NCBI RefSeq assembly: GCF_036788415.1
Contig: NZ_DAIQNN010000009.1
Coordinates: forward strand, 12,740-76,739
Origin: Rubrimonas sp036788415
GTDB taxonomy: Bacteria > Pseudomonadota > Alphaproteobacteria > Rhodobacterales > Rhodobacteraceae
Reading direction: 5' to 3'
Length of the DNA: 64,000 nucleotides
Shown here in pieces: positions 24,577 through 32,334 of this stretch (position 1 is its first letter; each line of letters starts with the position of its first letter). Both the position numbers and the translations under genes were made by a program. The notes beneath the pieces are model-generated. The model saw only the letters and a list, made by a program, of their open reading frames with translations. It did not search any database and was not told the origin of the DNA.

Positions 24577-26154
24577 TCACGCGAATTCCCCTTCGGCGAA
24601 CCATGTCGCCAGCCGTTGCGAGGCGGGGCGGTGGTGGAGCCAGAGGCGGCTCCCCTCCTCCGTCTCGACGCGCCAGTAGTCGCGCGGGCCGTCGCGCCAG
24701 TCGGGGTCGTCGAGCCACCATTCGGGCGCGATGCGCTCGGGGCCGGCCGCGCTCGCGACGCGGTGGGCGCGGCCGCGCCAGCGGAAACCCCGCAAGGGGC
24801 GGCCCGGGCCTGCGTCGGGCGGGTCGGGGGCGACGGGCTCGGGGGGGAACAACACGATCGGGCGCAGCGGGCGGTCGGCGGGCCAGCGCGCCACAGGGTC
24901 GGAGAAGGCGGCGGACGCGGCGACGAAGGCGCGGGTGGGGATGTGGCTTTCGGCGGGGAGCAGGCGGCGCACGCGGTCGGGGCCCAGCCGCCCGCCGAGC
25001 CGCGACAGAAGAAGCGCCAGCGCGTCAGGCTCGGCGCCGGCGGCGGCTTGCGCCTGTTCCGCCGCGTCGAGCGGGCCGCGGTGCTGGCGGGGCGCGGTGG
25101 GCTCGACCGTCACGGCTTCGAGCCGCAGCGCCTCGATCCCGAAGCCCGCGTCGAGCTCGGCGAGCGGGCGGGCGAAGAGCTCGGCCATGAGCGCGGCGTC
25201 GCGCGAGGGGCGGGCGAGGCCGATCTCCAGCGCCAGATCGCTGCGGTCCACCCGGCGCAGCGTCAGCGCGAGGCGGCGGGCGCCGGCGCCGTGGGCGGCG
25301 AGCGTCTCGGTCAGCCGGGCGAGCAGGCGGTCGAGCGCGGCTGCGACGTCGTCCACCCGGCCGATGGGCTCGGGCAGCGAGAGGCGGACGGCGAAGACGG
25401 GCGCGGGGCGGGCGGCGCCGACCGGCTCGGGGGCGGCGCCGAGCGCCTGGTCGAGGCGCATCAGCGTCGCGGGGCCGAAGCGGCGGGCGAGCGGCGCGCG
25501 GGGGGCGGCGGCGAGGTCGCCGATGCGGCGCAGGCCCAGACGGGCGAGCCCCTCGACCGTCTCGGGGGCGAGGCGCAGCGCGGCGACGGGGAGCGGGGCC
25601 AGCGCCGCGCGGGCCTCGCCGGGGGGGACGACGACGGGGACGACGACGGGGGCGGCGACGGGGGCGGAGACGGGATCGGGGCTGCGGGGGGCGAAGCGCG
25701 CCAGCGCCCAGGCGGCGCCGCGGGCGTCGGCGCAGGCGGCGCGGGCGGTCAGGCCGGCGACGGCGAGGCGGTCGCGCATGTCGGCGAGCATCGCCGCCTC
25801 GCCGCCGAACAGATGCGCGCAGCCGGAGATGTCGAGCGCCAGCCCGTCGGGCCCGTCCAAGCCGACCCAGGGCGTGTAGCGCAGCGCCCAGCGGGCGAGC
25901 GCGGTCAGGAAGGCGGCCTCGGCGGGCGGGTCGGCGGGGCGGGTGCGCAGGGCGGGGCAGAGCGCGCGGGCGTCGGCCAGCGCCATGTCGCGGGCGAGGC
26001 CGGCGGCCTCCGCCTCCGCCGAGAGCGCGGCGAGGACCAGCGCGCCGCGCCGCTCGGCGACGATGGCGAAGGGCGCGTCGAGCCCGCCGATGCGGCGCAG
26101 CGCCCGCTCGGCGGCGAGGCGGGGAAACCACAGGCTGACCACGCGGCGGGACAT
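24577..26154 (-). CDS. imuB: ImuB, Y-family-like mutasome scaffold protein
   Basis: A 525-residue Y-family polymerase homologue without catalytic function, which links DnaE2 to the beta clamp. It begins SRRVVSLWFPRLAAERAL, the standard ImuB start. The palm site reads GLDISGCAHLFGGE where active polymerases have SIDEAF, so the catalytic acids are missing. The little-finger domain and the C-terminal RDYWRVETEEG region are present. An added VxxP low-complexity stretch sits at about residue 160-178. A LexA box lies 25-39 bp upstream. No imuA gene is adjacent. Confidence 0.92.
   Translation of the reverse strand: MSRRVVSLWFPRLAAERALRRIGGLDAPFAIVAERRGALVLAALSAEAEAAGLARDMALADARALCPALRTRPADPPAEAAFLTALARWALRYTPWVGLDGPDGLALDISGCAHLFGGEAAMLADMRDRLAVAGLTARAACADARGAAWALARFAPRSPDPVSAPVAAPVVVPVVVPPGEARAALAPLPVAALRLAPETVEGLARLGLRRIGDLAAAPRAPLARRFGPATLMRLDQALGAAPEPVGAARPAPVFAVRLSLPEPIGRVDDVAAALDRLLARLTETLAAHGAGARRLALTLRRVDRSDLALEIGLARPSRDAALMAELFARPLAELDAGFGIEALRLEAVTVEPTAPRQHRGPLDAAEQAQAAAGAEPDALALLLSRLGGRLGPDRVRRLLPAESHIPTRAFVAASAAFSDPVARWPADRPLRPIVLFPPEPVAPDPPDAGPGRPLRGFRWRGRAHRVASAAGPERIAPEWWLDDPDWRDGPRDYWRVETEEGSRLWLHHRPASQRLATWFAEGEFA
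25624..25671 (-). repeat. Four 12-bp tandem repeats inside imuB
   Basis: Units of the form GGGGACGACGAC on the plus strand are repeated four times (25624, 25636, 25648, 25660), the last two with substitutions. They code the four-residue pattern VxxP in ImuB. The stretch is Val/Pro/Ala-rich and probably an unstructured linker that can change length by slippage. Confidence 0.8.
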
Positions 26155-26178
26155 GGACGGGGCGACTCGCTGGCTTTT

Positions 26179-26193
26179 GTTCCGGTTATGTTC
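26179..26193 (-). promoter_or_regulatory. LexA (SOS) box upstream of imuB
   Basis: GTTC at 26179-26182 and GTTC at 26190-26193 are separated by exactly 7 bp. This matches the direct-repeat SOS box GTTC-N7-GTTC of alphaproteobacteria (GAAC-N7-GAAC on the coding strand). It lies 25-39 bp before the imuB ATG, where LexA would block the promoter. imuB cassettes are known LexA targets in this class. Confidence 0.75.
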
Positions 26194-26236
26194 CAAGATA
26201 CGCCGGCGCGGCGGAGAGTCGAGTCCGTCGGGAGGG

Positions 26237-26878
26237 TCAGCGCATGGGCGGCAGGTCGATCATCCGCGCGGGGCAGTCGCGGGCGGCGTCGGGGGCGCAG
26301 GGGCGCGGGGCGAGGTCGCGCGTGAGGCAGATGCGGACTTCGCGGAACAGGCCTTCGGCGCAGGTGACGGTGACGCCGTCGGGCGTCATGCCGGGATTGG
26401 CTTCGAGAAACGCCGCCTCGATCACCTCAGGGGCGATCTCGACGGGGCGGGTCAGCGCGCGCAGGGCCGGCGGGCGGGCGACGCTGTCGAAGGCGCGGCG
26501 CGACAGGGCGAAATAGGCGCGCGGCGACAGGCCCGAGCAGCGCCCGTGCTTCTTCCATTGATGCCAGGCGAGCCCGCCCGAGCCCATCACATCGGCCATC
26601 GCGGCGGTCTCGCGGCGCGCGGGGTCGGGATGCGCGCTGCGGCACCATTCCGGCCAGCCGCGTTCATGCTGCGGCCAGAGCCCGTGCAGCACGAAGCCGA
26701 ACTCCTCGCGCGGGTCGCATTGCGGGGCGTCGCGCGCGTCGCCCTCGGCGGCGCACCAGCTGGCGTTCCAGGACAGCGACAGGACGTAATAGTCGAAATC
26801 GCCGGGCGCGTCGGCGAAGCTGGCGCCGCTCCAGAGGGCGAGAGACAGCGCCGCCGCCGCCGCAAATCGACATGCCAT
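26237..26878 (-). CDS. Secreted ribonuclease T2 family protein
   Basis: A 213-residue RNase T2 with a signal peptide (about residues 1-22). Both catalytic blocks are intact: CAS I FVLHGLWPQ (His65) and CAS II HQWKKHGRC (His106, Lys110, His111). Six or more cysteines could form the family disulfides. It would cleave RNA in the periplasm or outside the cell. It lies upstream of imuB on the same strand with an 82-bp gap that holds the LexA box, so it is probably not part of the SOS unit. Confidence 0.93.
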   Translation of the reverse strand: MACRFAAAAALSLALWSGASFADAPGDFDYYVLSLSWNASWCAAEGDARDAPQCDPREEFGFVLHGLWPQHERGWPEWCRSAHPDPARRETAAMADVMGSGGLAWHQWKKHGRCSGLSPRAYFALSRRAFDSVARPPALRALTRPVEIAPEVIEAAFLEANPGMTPDGVTVTCAEGLFREVRICLTRDLAPRPCAPDAARDCPARMIDLPPMR

Positions 26879-27019
26879 CCCCGGCGCCCTCTTTCATCGC
26901 TGTCGCATTCCCTTTATATCCCCCCCATCCCCGAGAGCGGAAGTCGCGCAGCGCGCCCGCCGGCGATCCTGAAAGGGGTCGCTCGGGGCGCGCGAAGCGT
27001 TCTGGAGGAGAGACCCGTC

Positions 27020-27820
27020 ATGGCCGACCTGCCGCTGATGCCCAAGGCGACCGCCGTCTGGCTCGTGGACAACACCACGCTGACCTTCGAGCAGATCTCG
27101 GCCTTCACCGGCATGCACATCCTCGAGATCGAGGGCGTCGCCGACGGCGAGGTGGCGCAGGGCATCAAGGGGATCGACCCGGTGCTGACCGGCCAGCTGA
27201 CGCGCGAGGAGCTCAAGCGCTGCGAGGAGAACCCGCAGGCGCGGCTGCGGCTGGTGCGCAAGGCCTCGATCCTCGCGCCCGAGCCCAAGCGCAAGGGGCC
27301 GCGCTACACGCCGTTGTCGAAGCGGCAGGACCGGCCCTCGGCGATCGCCTGGCTCGTGCGCTATCACCCGGAACTGCCCGACAGCGCGATCTCCAAGCTC
27401 GTCGGCACGACCAAGACCACCATCCAGTCGGTGCGCGACAAGTCGCACTGGAACACCGCCAACATCCGTCCGGTCGATCCGGTGGCGCTGGGGCTGTGCA
27501 AGCAGGTCGAACTCGACGCGGCCGTGGCCCGCGCCGCCGAGAAGAAGGCGCGCGAGGAAGGCGGATCGGTGCTCAGCGCCGAGGAGAAGATGCGGCTGAT
27601 GACCACCGAGCAGTCGCTCGCCTCCGGCGGCTCGGAGACGCGGTTGCCAAGCTCGATGGCGGGGCTTGAGAACTTCACCCTCGGCGAGGGCGGCGGCGGG
27701 ACGCAGGAGCGGGACGACGACGCGCGGCGCGATCCGCTCGACCCCGACGCGTTGTTCAACCTGCCCGAGCGGAACGCCGACGAGGAAGAAGACGAGGACA
27801 CGTTCGATCCGCGCCGCTGA
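27020..27820 (+). CDS. trcR: Cell cycle transcriptional regulator TrcR (DUF1013)
   Basis: A 266-residue DUF1013 protein. The conserved N-terminal part reads LPLMPKATAVWLVDNTTLTFEQIS and GMHILEIEGVADGEVAQGI. A helix-turn-helix-like middle contains AIAWLVRYHPEL and ISKLVGTTKTTIQSVRDKSHWN. The acidic C-terminus ends DEEEDEDTFDPRR. In Caulobacter TrcR associates with RNA polymerase and the cell-cycle programme. GGAGGAG stands 10 bp before the ATG, which fixes the start although the frame is open far upstream. The gene is highly conserved in alphaproteobacteria. Confidence 0.93.
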   Translation: MADLPLMPKATAVWLVDNTTLTFEQISAFTGMHILEIEGVADGEVAQGIKGIDPVLTGQLTREELKRCEENPQARLRLVRKASILAPEPKRKGPRYTPLSKRQDRPSAIAWLVRYHPELPDSAISKLVGTTKTTIQSVRDKSHWNTANIRPVDPVALGLCKQVELDAAVARAAEKKAREEGGSVLSAEEKMRLMTTEQSLASGGSETRLPSSMAGLENFTLGEGGGGTQERDDDARRDPLDPDALFNLPERNADEEEDEDTFDPRR

Positions 27821-27856
27821 AGCGGGGGGCCGGCTGTCGCCGAGGCCCCTGCCCGC

Positions 27857-28918
27857 TCAGCAGATGCGCGGCAACTGCTCGCCGAGCAGCATGTCGACGA
27901 TGCGCCCGCCGCCGAACAGCGTCGTCATCACCACGGTTCCGGGATGCGCCGCCACGGCGCGCCCGACGATCACCGAGTCGCGCCCCTCGGGGACCGAGCG
28001 CATCGCCGCGAGCGCCGCCTCGGCCTGATCGGGCGGGACGAAGAGGACCAGCTTGCCCTCATTGGCGAGGTAGAGCGGGTCGAGCCCGAGGATTTCGCAG
28101 AAGCCGCGGACTTCGGGGCGCAGCGGCAGGGCCGTCTCGTCGATCTCGACGCCGCAGCCCGCGCCCGCCGCGATCTCGTTGAGCGCCGAGGCGAGCCCGC
28201 CGCGCGTCGCGTCGCGGGCGCAGCGCAAGGAGGGGGCCGCGGCCATCGCCGCCTGCATCAGCGCGGCCAAGGGGGCGGTGTCGCTCTCGATGGGGCTGTC
28301 GAGTTCGAGGTCGCCGCGCGCGTCGAGGATGCAGGCGCCGTGGTCGCCGAGCCAGCCGTTGACGATGGCGACGTCGCCGGGCCGGACATGGCGGGCCGAG
28401 AGGTCCACGCCCGCCGGGATGACGCCGACGCCGGAGGTGGTCACGAACAGCTTGTCCGCCGAGCCGCGCCCGACGACCTTGGTGTCGCCGGTGACGATCC
28501 GCACCCCCGCCGCATCCGCCGCCCGCCGCATCGAGGCGGCGACGCGGCGCAGGGTCTCGACCGGGAGCCCCTCCTCCACGATCACCGCGCAGGAGAGCCA
28601 CAGGGGCCGCGCGCCGCCGACCGCCAGATCGTTGACCGTGCCGTTGACCGCCAGTTCTCCGATGTCGCCGCCGGGGAATTCGAGCGGGTCGACCACATAG
28701 CCGTCGGTGGTGAAGGCGAGCCGGCCGCCGGCGAGGTCGGCGGGAAGCGCGAGCCGCGCCTGATCTTCCAGCTCGCCCATGTCGGGATTGTCGAAGGCGC
28801 GCACGAAGACGTCGTCGATCAGGTCGCGCATCGCCTTGCCGCCGCCGCCATGGGCGAGCGTGACGGTGTCGACGCGCAGGCGCCCGCCGCGGCGGCGGGG
28901 TTCGAAAGGCTGGTTCAC
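27857..28918 (-). CDS. hypE: Hydrogenase expression/formation protein HypE
   Basis: A 353-residue HypE, which dehydrates the carbamoyl group on its C-terminal Cys to make the cyanide ligands of [NiFe] hydrogenase. It contains LAHGGGGKAMRDLI, the ATP-binding PurM-like fold with TTDGYVVDPLEFPGGDIG and RDATRGGLA, and ends exactly in PRIC, the reactive cysteine tail. It starts with GTG at 28918, four bases after the hypD stop. It is last in the operon hypB-C-D-E. Confidence 0.96.
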   Translation of the reverse strand: MNQPFEPRRRGGRLRVDTVTLAHGGGGKAMRDLIDDVFVRAFDNPDMGELEDQARLALPADLAGGRLAFTTDGYVVDPLEFPGGDIGELAVNGTVNDLAVGGARPLWLSCAVIVEEGLPVETLRRVAASMRRAADAAGVRIVTGDTKVVGRGSADKLFVTTSGVGVIPAGVDLSARHVRPGDVAIVNGWLGDHGACILDARGDLELDSPIESDTAPLAALMQAAMAAAPSLRCARDATRGGLASALNEIAAGAGCGVEIDETALPLRPEVRGFCEILGLDPLYLANEGKLVLFVPPDQAEAALAAMRSVPEGRDSVIVGRAVAAHPGTVVMTTLFGGGRIVDMLLGEQLPRIC

Positions 28919-28922
28919 TCGA

Positions 28923-30077
28923 TCACTCCGCCGCGGTGGCCCGCACGCCCGCATAGAGGTGATAGGCGGCGCAGGCGCCTTCCGAACTCACCATCAGCGC
29001 GCCGAGCGGGGTTTCCGGCGTGCAGTCGAGGCCGAATTTCGGGCAGGCCCAAGGCTTGATCATCCCCTTGACCACGTCGCCGCAGCGCGCGCCCTCCATC
29101 TCCGGCAGCGCGCCCTCGCGCCCCGAAGACTTGCCGGCGCCGTAGCCCACGCCGAATTTCGCCTCCGCGTCGAAGGCCGCATATGTGTCGCGGATGCGCA
29201 CGCCCGACTTGTCGATCTCGCCCAAGCCCCGCCAGTCGAAGGCGTCGCGGACCTGATAGACGTCGTCGATGGCGGCCATGGCGACGGGATTGCCGTGCTC
29301 GGGCACGATGCGGCCATACTGGTTCTCGATCTCGGCGCGGCCTTCGGCGATCTGGCGCAGCAGCATCAGGAGCGATTGCAGCAGGTCGAGCGGCTCGAAG
29401 CCCGCCACCACCACCGGCTTGCCGTAGTCGCGCGCGATGAAGTCGTAAGGGCGGATCCCGATCACCATCGAGACATGGCCGGGGCCGATGAAGCCGTCGA
29501 GCGTCATGTGCGGGTCGTCGAGCAGCGCCTTGATCGGGGGCGGCACGAGGATGTGGTTGCAGAACAGCGAGAAGTTGGTCAGCCCTTCCTTCGCCGCCTG
29601 CTGGATGGTGAGGGCGGTGGAGGGCATGGTGGTCTCGAAGCCCAGCCCGAAGAACACCACGTCGCGCTCGGGGAAGCGGCGGGCGAGCGCCAGCGCGTCG
29701 AGCGGCGAATAGACCATCCGCACATCCGCGCCGCGCGCCTTGGCCTGGGCGAGGCTGCCGCGCGTGCCGGGAACCCGCATCGCGTCGCCGAAGGTCGCGA
29801 AGATCACGCCGGGGCGCTCGGCGATGTCGAGGCAGTCGTCCACCCGGCTCATCGGCAGCACGCAGACCGGGCAGCCGGGGCCGTGGATGAACTCGATGCC
29901 GGGAGGGGTCAGCTTGTCCAGCCCGTAGCGGAAGATCGCATGGGTGTGGCCGCCGCAGATCTCCATGACGTGGACCGGTTTCTCCTCGGTCGCGCCGATG
30001 CGGGCGACTTCGGCCTCGATGGCGGCGAGCAGCGACTTCGCCTTGACCGGATCGCGGAACTCGTCGGCGTATTTCAT
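28923..30077 (-). CDS. hypD: Hydrogenase formation protein HypD
   Basis: A 384-residue iron-sulfur protein that with HypC carries the Fe(CN)2CO fragment during [NiFe] hydrogenase maturation. The CGGHTH motif (about residues 41-46), GPGCPVCVLP (about 67-76) and the C-terminal [4Fe-4S] cysteines in CGDVVKG, WACPKFGLDC and EGACAAY are all present. It overlaps hypC by 4 bp (ATGA). Confidence 0.97.
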   Translation of the reverse strand: MKYADEFRDPVKAKSLLAAIEAEVARIGATEEKPVHVMEICGGHTHAIFRYGLDKLTPPGIEFIHGPGCPVCVLPMSRVDDCLDIAERPGVIFATFGDAMRVPGTRGSLAQAKARGADVRMVYSPLDALALARRFPERDVVFFGLGFETTMPSTALTIQQAAKEGLTNFSLFCNHILVPPPIKALLDDPHMTLDGFIGPGHVSMVIGIRPYDFIARDYGKPVVVAGFEPLDLLQSLLMLLRQIAEGRAEIENQYGRIVPEHGNPVAMAAIDDVYQVRDAFDWRGLGEIDKSGVRIRDTYAAFDAEAKFGVGYGAGKSSGREGALPEMEGARCGDVVKGMIKPWACPKFGLDCTPETPLGALMVSSEGACAAYHLYAGVRATAAE

Positions 30078-30373
30078 CGCGCGCCCTCCGCTTCCAGCAT
30101 GGCGTTGGCGCGCTGGATGGAGTCGATCTCCTCCATCGCCTCGCCGAGATCGTGCAGGGCCTGAAGGGTGGCGGCGGCCTCGTCAGGGTCGATGCGGCTC
30201 ATCGCGAAACCGACATGCACCAGAACCCATTCGCCGATCAGCGCGTGCGGGCCGTCGGGGCCGCAGGCGCAGGCGAGGTTGACCTTGCGGCGCACGCCCG
30301 AGACGTCGACCACGCCGAGCATGTCGTCGGCGTCGGCGATCTCGACCACCTGGCCGGGGATTCCGAGACACAT
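30074..30373 (-). CDS. hypC: Hydrogenase assembly chaperone HypC/HupF
   Basis: A 99-residue HypC family chaperone starting MCLGIPGQVV. Its Cys2 binds the iron of the cofactor precursor with HypD. GEWVLVHVGFAMSRID is also typical. The C-terminal tail is slightly longer than in E. coli. The start at 30373 is fixed by the need for Cys at position 2. It lies 50 bp downstream of hypB and overlaps hypD by 4 bp. Confidence 0.95.
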   Translation of the reverse strand: MCLGIPGQVVEIADADDMLGVVDVSGVRRKVNLACACGPDGPHALIGEWVLVHVGFAMSRIDPDEAAATLQALHDLGEAMEEIDSIQRANAMLEAEGAR

Positions 30374-30423
30374 CGGCCTGTCCTCCTTGCGCGCCGCGTG
30401 GGCGCCGGGTCGCTGGGAGCCGG

Positions 30424-31467
30424 TCAGATCGCGCCGATGGCCGCGCGCAGGGCGACCAGACGCGCCTCGGCGTCGGCGGCCGCCGCGCCCAGCCGGGCCT
30501 TGCGGCGGGCGGCGATCCAGTCGAGCCACGCCGCCATCCCCTCGCCGGTGCGGGCGGACAGGCGGATCACCTGCGCGTCGGGGTTCACGCGGGCGACGTT
30601 TCTCTCCATCGCGTCGAGATCGACGTCGCAATGCGGCGCGAGGTCGGTCTTGTTGACGATCACGAGCGCCGAGGCCGCGAACATGTCGGGATATTTCAGC
30701 GGCTTGTCCTCGCCCTCGGTCACCGAGAAGATCGCCACCTTGCAGTCCTCGCCGAGGTCGAAGGCGGCGGGGCAGACGAGATTGCCGACATTCTCGATGA
30801 AAAGGGCGGCGTAGGGGGCGGGGTCGAGCCGGTCGATGGCGTGGCCGACCATGTGGGCGTCGAGATGGCAGCCCTTGCCGGTGTTGATCTGGACGGCCTT
30901 GGCGCCGGTCGCGCGGATGCGGTCGGCGTCGTTGGCGGTCTGCTGGTCGCCCTCGATCACGGCGACGGGCAGACGGTCGCCGAGCATCTCGATGGTGCGG
31001 CACAGGAGCGTGGTTTTCCCCGAGCCCGGCGAGGACACCAAGTTGAGCGCCAGCACGCCGAGGCCCGCGAGCCGCGCCCGGTTGGCCTGCGCATAGGCGT
31101 TGTTCTTGGCGAGGATGTCGGTCTCGACCGCGATCATCCGCGCCTGGCTCATGCCGGGGACGGAGGCGCCTGCGGGGCCAGTCCCGTAATGCAGGTCGCC
31201 ATGGTCGTGGTCATGGGCGGCGGCGTGGTCGTGCGCGGTGTCCGGGGCGTGCGCATGCGCGTGGCTGTGCGTGACGACAGTTCCGTCCGGCGCAACGTGG
31301 GAATGGCTATGCGCATGCTCATGGGCGTGGTCGTGCGCGTGGGCGTCGTGCGGATGGGCGTGGCTGTGGGCGTAGGGCTCGCCGTCGGGGCCGACATGGG
31401 TGCGCCGATGCGCGCGGCCGCCCTCGATGGTCGCCCCGTTCTCGCCGCAGCCGCACACCGTGCACAT
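30424..31467 (-). CDS. hypB: Hydrogenase nickel incorporation GTPase HypB
   Basis: A 347-residue HypB that loads nickel into hydrogenase large subunits by GTP hydrolysis. It begins with the high-affinity metal motif CTVCGCGE. A His-rich stretch of roughly 75 residues (about 20-95) follows with more than 25 histidines. The GTPase domain has SSPGSGKTTLL (about 143-153), EGDQQT and NKTDL. A His-rich region of this kind stores nickel in rhizobial HypB. No hypA gene lies upstream, where folE is divergent. Confidence 0.96.
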   Translation of the reverse strand: MCTVCGCGENGATIEGGRAHRRTHVGPDGEPYAHSHAHPHDAHAHDHAHEHAHSHSHVAPDGTVVTHSHAHAHAPDTAHDHAAAHDHDHGDLHYGTGPAGASVPGMSQARMIAVETDILAKNNAYAQANRARLAGLGVLALNLVSSPGSGKTTLLCRTIEMLGDRLPVAVIEGDQQTANDADRIRATGAKAVQINTGKGCHLDAHMVGHAIDRLDPAPYAALFIENVGNLVCPAAFDLGEDCKVAIFSVTEGEDKPLKYPDMFAASALVIVNKTDLAPHCDVDLDAMERNVARVNPDAQVIRLSARTGEGMAAWLDWIAARRKARLGAAAADAEARLVALRAAIGAI

Positions 31468-31707
31468 CCGTCAGGTCTCCCCGCGCAATCGCATCCGCCG
31501 CATCCGCGCGGAAGCAGCCTTGCGCAGTCGAATTTCGTCGGTCAATCGCAACTGTCGTCGCAGCGGGGCCGACATCAAGAAGAGCTTGCGGCCTCGGGCC
31601 CCCGCCGAATTTTCCGCGACGACGCCTCGCCGCAACCCGATCGCGGCTTAGAACCTCGTCAGCGCCCGCGCCTCTTGCGCCGGCCCGCGACGAGGAGAGC
31701 CCGCGAC
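31468..31707. other. Divergent spacer between hypB and folE
   Basis: A 240-bp gap without a convincing gene. It must hold the promoters of the hypBCDE operon (leftward) and folE (rightward). Its middle (31520-31570) is AT-richer than the surroundings. No confident -35/-10 pair, Fnr dyad or NtrC-type site could be identified by eye. Confidence 0.4.
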
Positions 31708-32334
31708 ATGAACATCCACGCGCATCCGATGAGCGCCGAGCGCGCCCTCGACCGCCCGAGCCGCGACGAGGCCGAAGCCGCCGTGCGCACGCTGCTGCGC
31801 TGGGCCGGCGACGACCCCGAGCGCGAGGGCCTGCGCGACACGCCGGGCCGCGTCGCCCGCGCCTATGGCGAGTGGTTCCGCGGCTACGCCGAAGACCCCC
31901 ACGCCGACCTGCAGCGCGTCTTCGAGGAAGTCGAAGGCTATGACGAGATGGTCGTCCTGCGCGACATCCGCTTCGAGAGCTATTGCGAGCACCACCTCGC
32001 GCCGATCATCGGGCGGGCCCATGTCGGCTACATGCCGACCAACCGGGTGGTGGGCATCTCCAAGCTCGCCCGCGTCGTGGACAGCTTCGCCAAGCGGTTG
32101 CAGGTGCAGGAGAAGATGACCGCCCAGATCGCCAACGCCATCCAGGACGTGCTGCAGCCGCTCGGCGTCGCAGTGGTGCTCGAGGCCGAGCATCAGTGCA
32201 TGAGCACGCGCGGCGTCCACAAGCACGGGGTGTCGATGGTGACCTCCACCATGCTCGGCGTGTTCCGCGAGGACCCCGCCACAAGGCGCGAATTCCTCGC
32301 GATGATCGGCAATCCGGTCAATCGCGGGGCGTGA
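31708..32334 (+). CDS. folE: GTP cyclohydrolase I
   Basis: A 208-residue FolE that converts GTP to dihydroneopterin triphosphate, the first step of folate synthesis. The zinc ligands are in CEHHLAP (about residues 92-98) and the later Cys in HQCMSTRGV. VGISKLARVVDSFAKRLQVQE is the family signature. A GAGGAG site precedes the ATG at 31708. The last 17 bp overlap the convergent AI-2E transporter gene. Confidence 0.96.
   Translation: MNIHAHPMSAERALDRPSRDEAEAAVRTLLRWAGDDPEREGLRDTPGRVARAYGEWFRGYAEDPHADLQRVFEEVEGYDEMVVLRDIRFESYCEHHLAPIIGRAHVGYMPTNRVVGISKLARVVDSFAKRLQVQEKMTAQIANAIQDVLQPLGVAVVLEAEHQCMSTRGVHKHGVSMVTSTMLGVFREDPATRREFLAMIGNPVNRGA

Noticed and set aside
23086..26325. Long plus-strand open frame opposite imuB and the pentapeptide gene.
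   Set aside because: Low-complexity Gly/Arg translation typical of antisense of high-GC genes.
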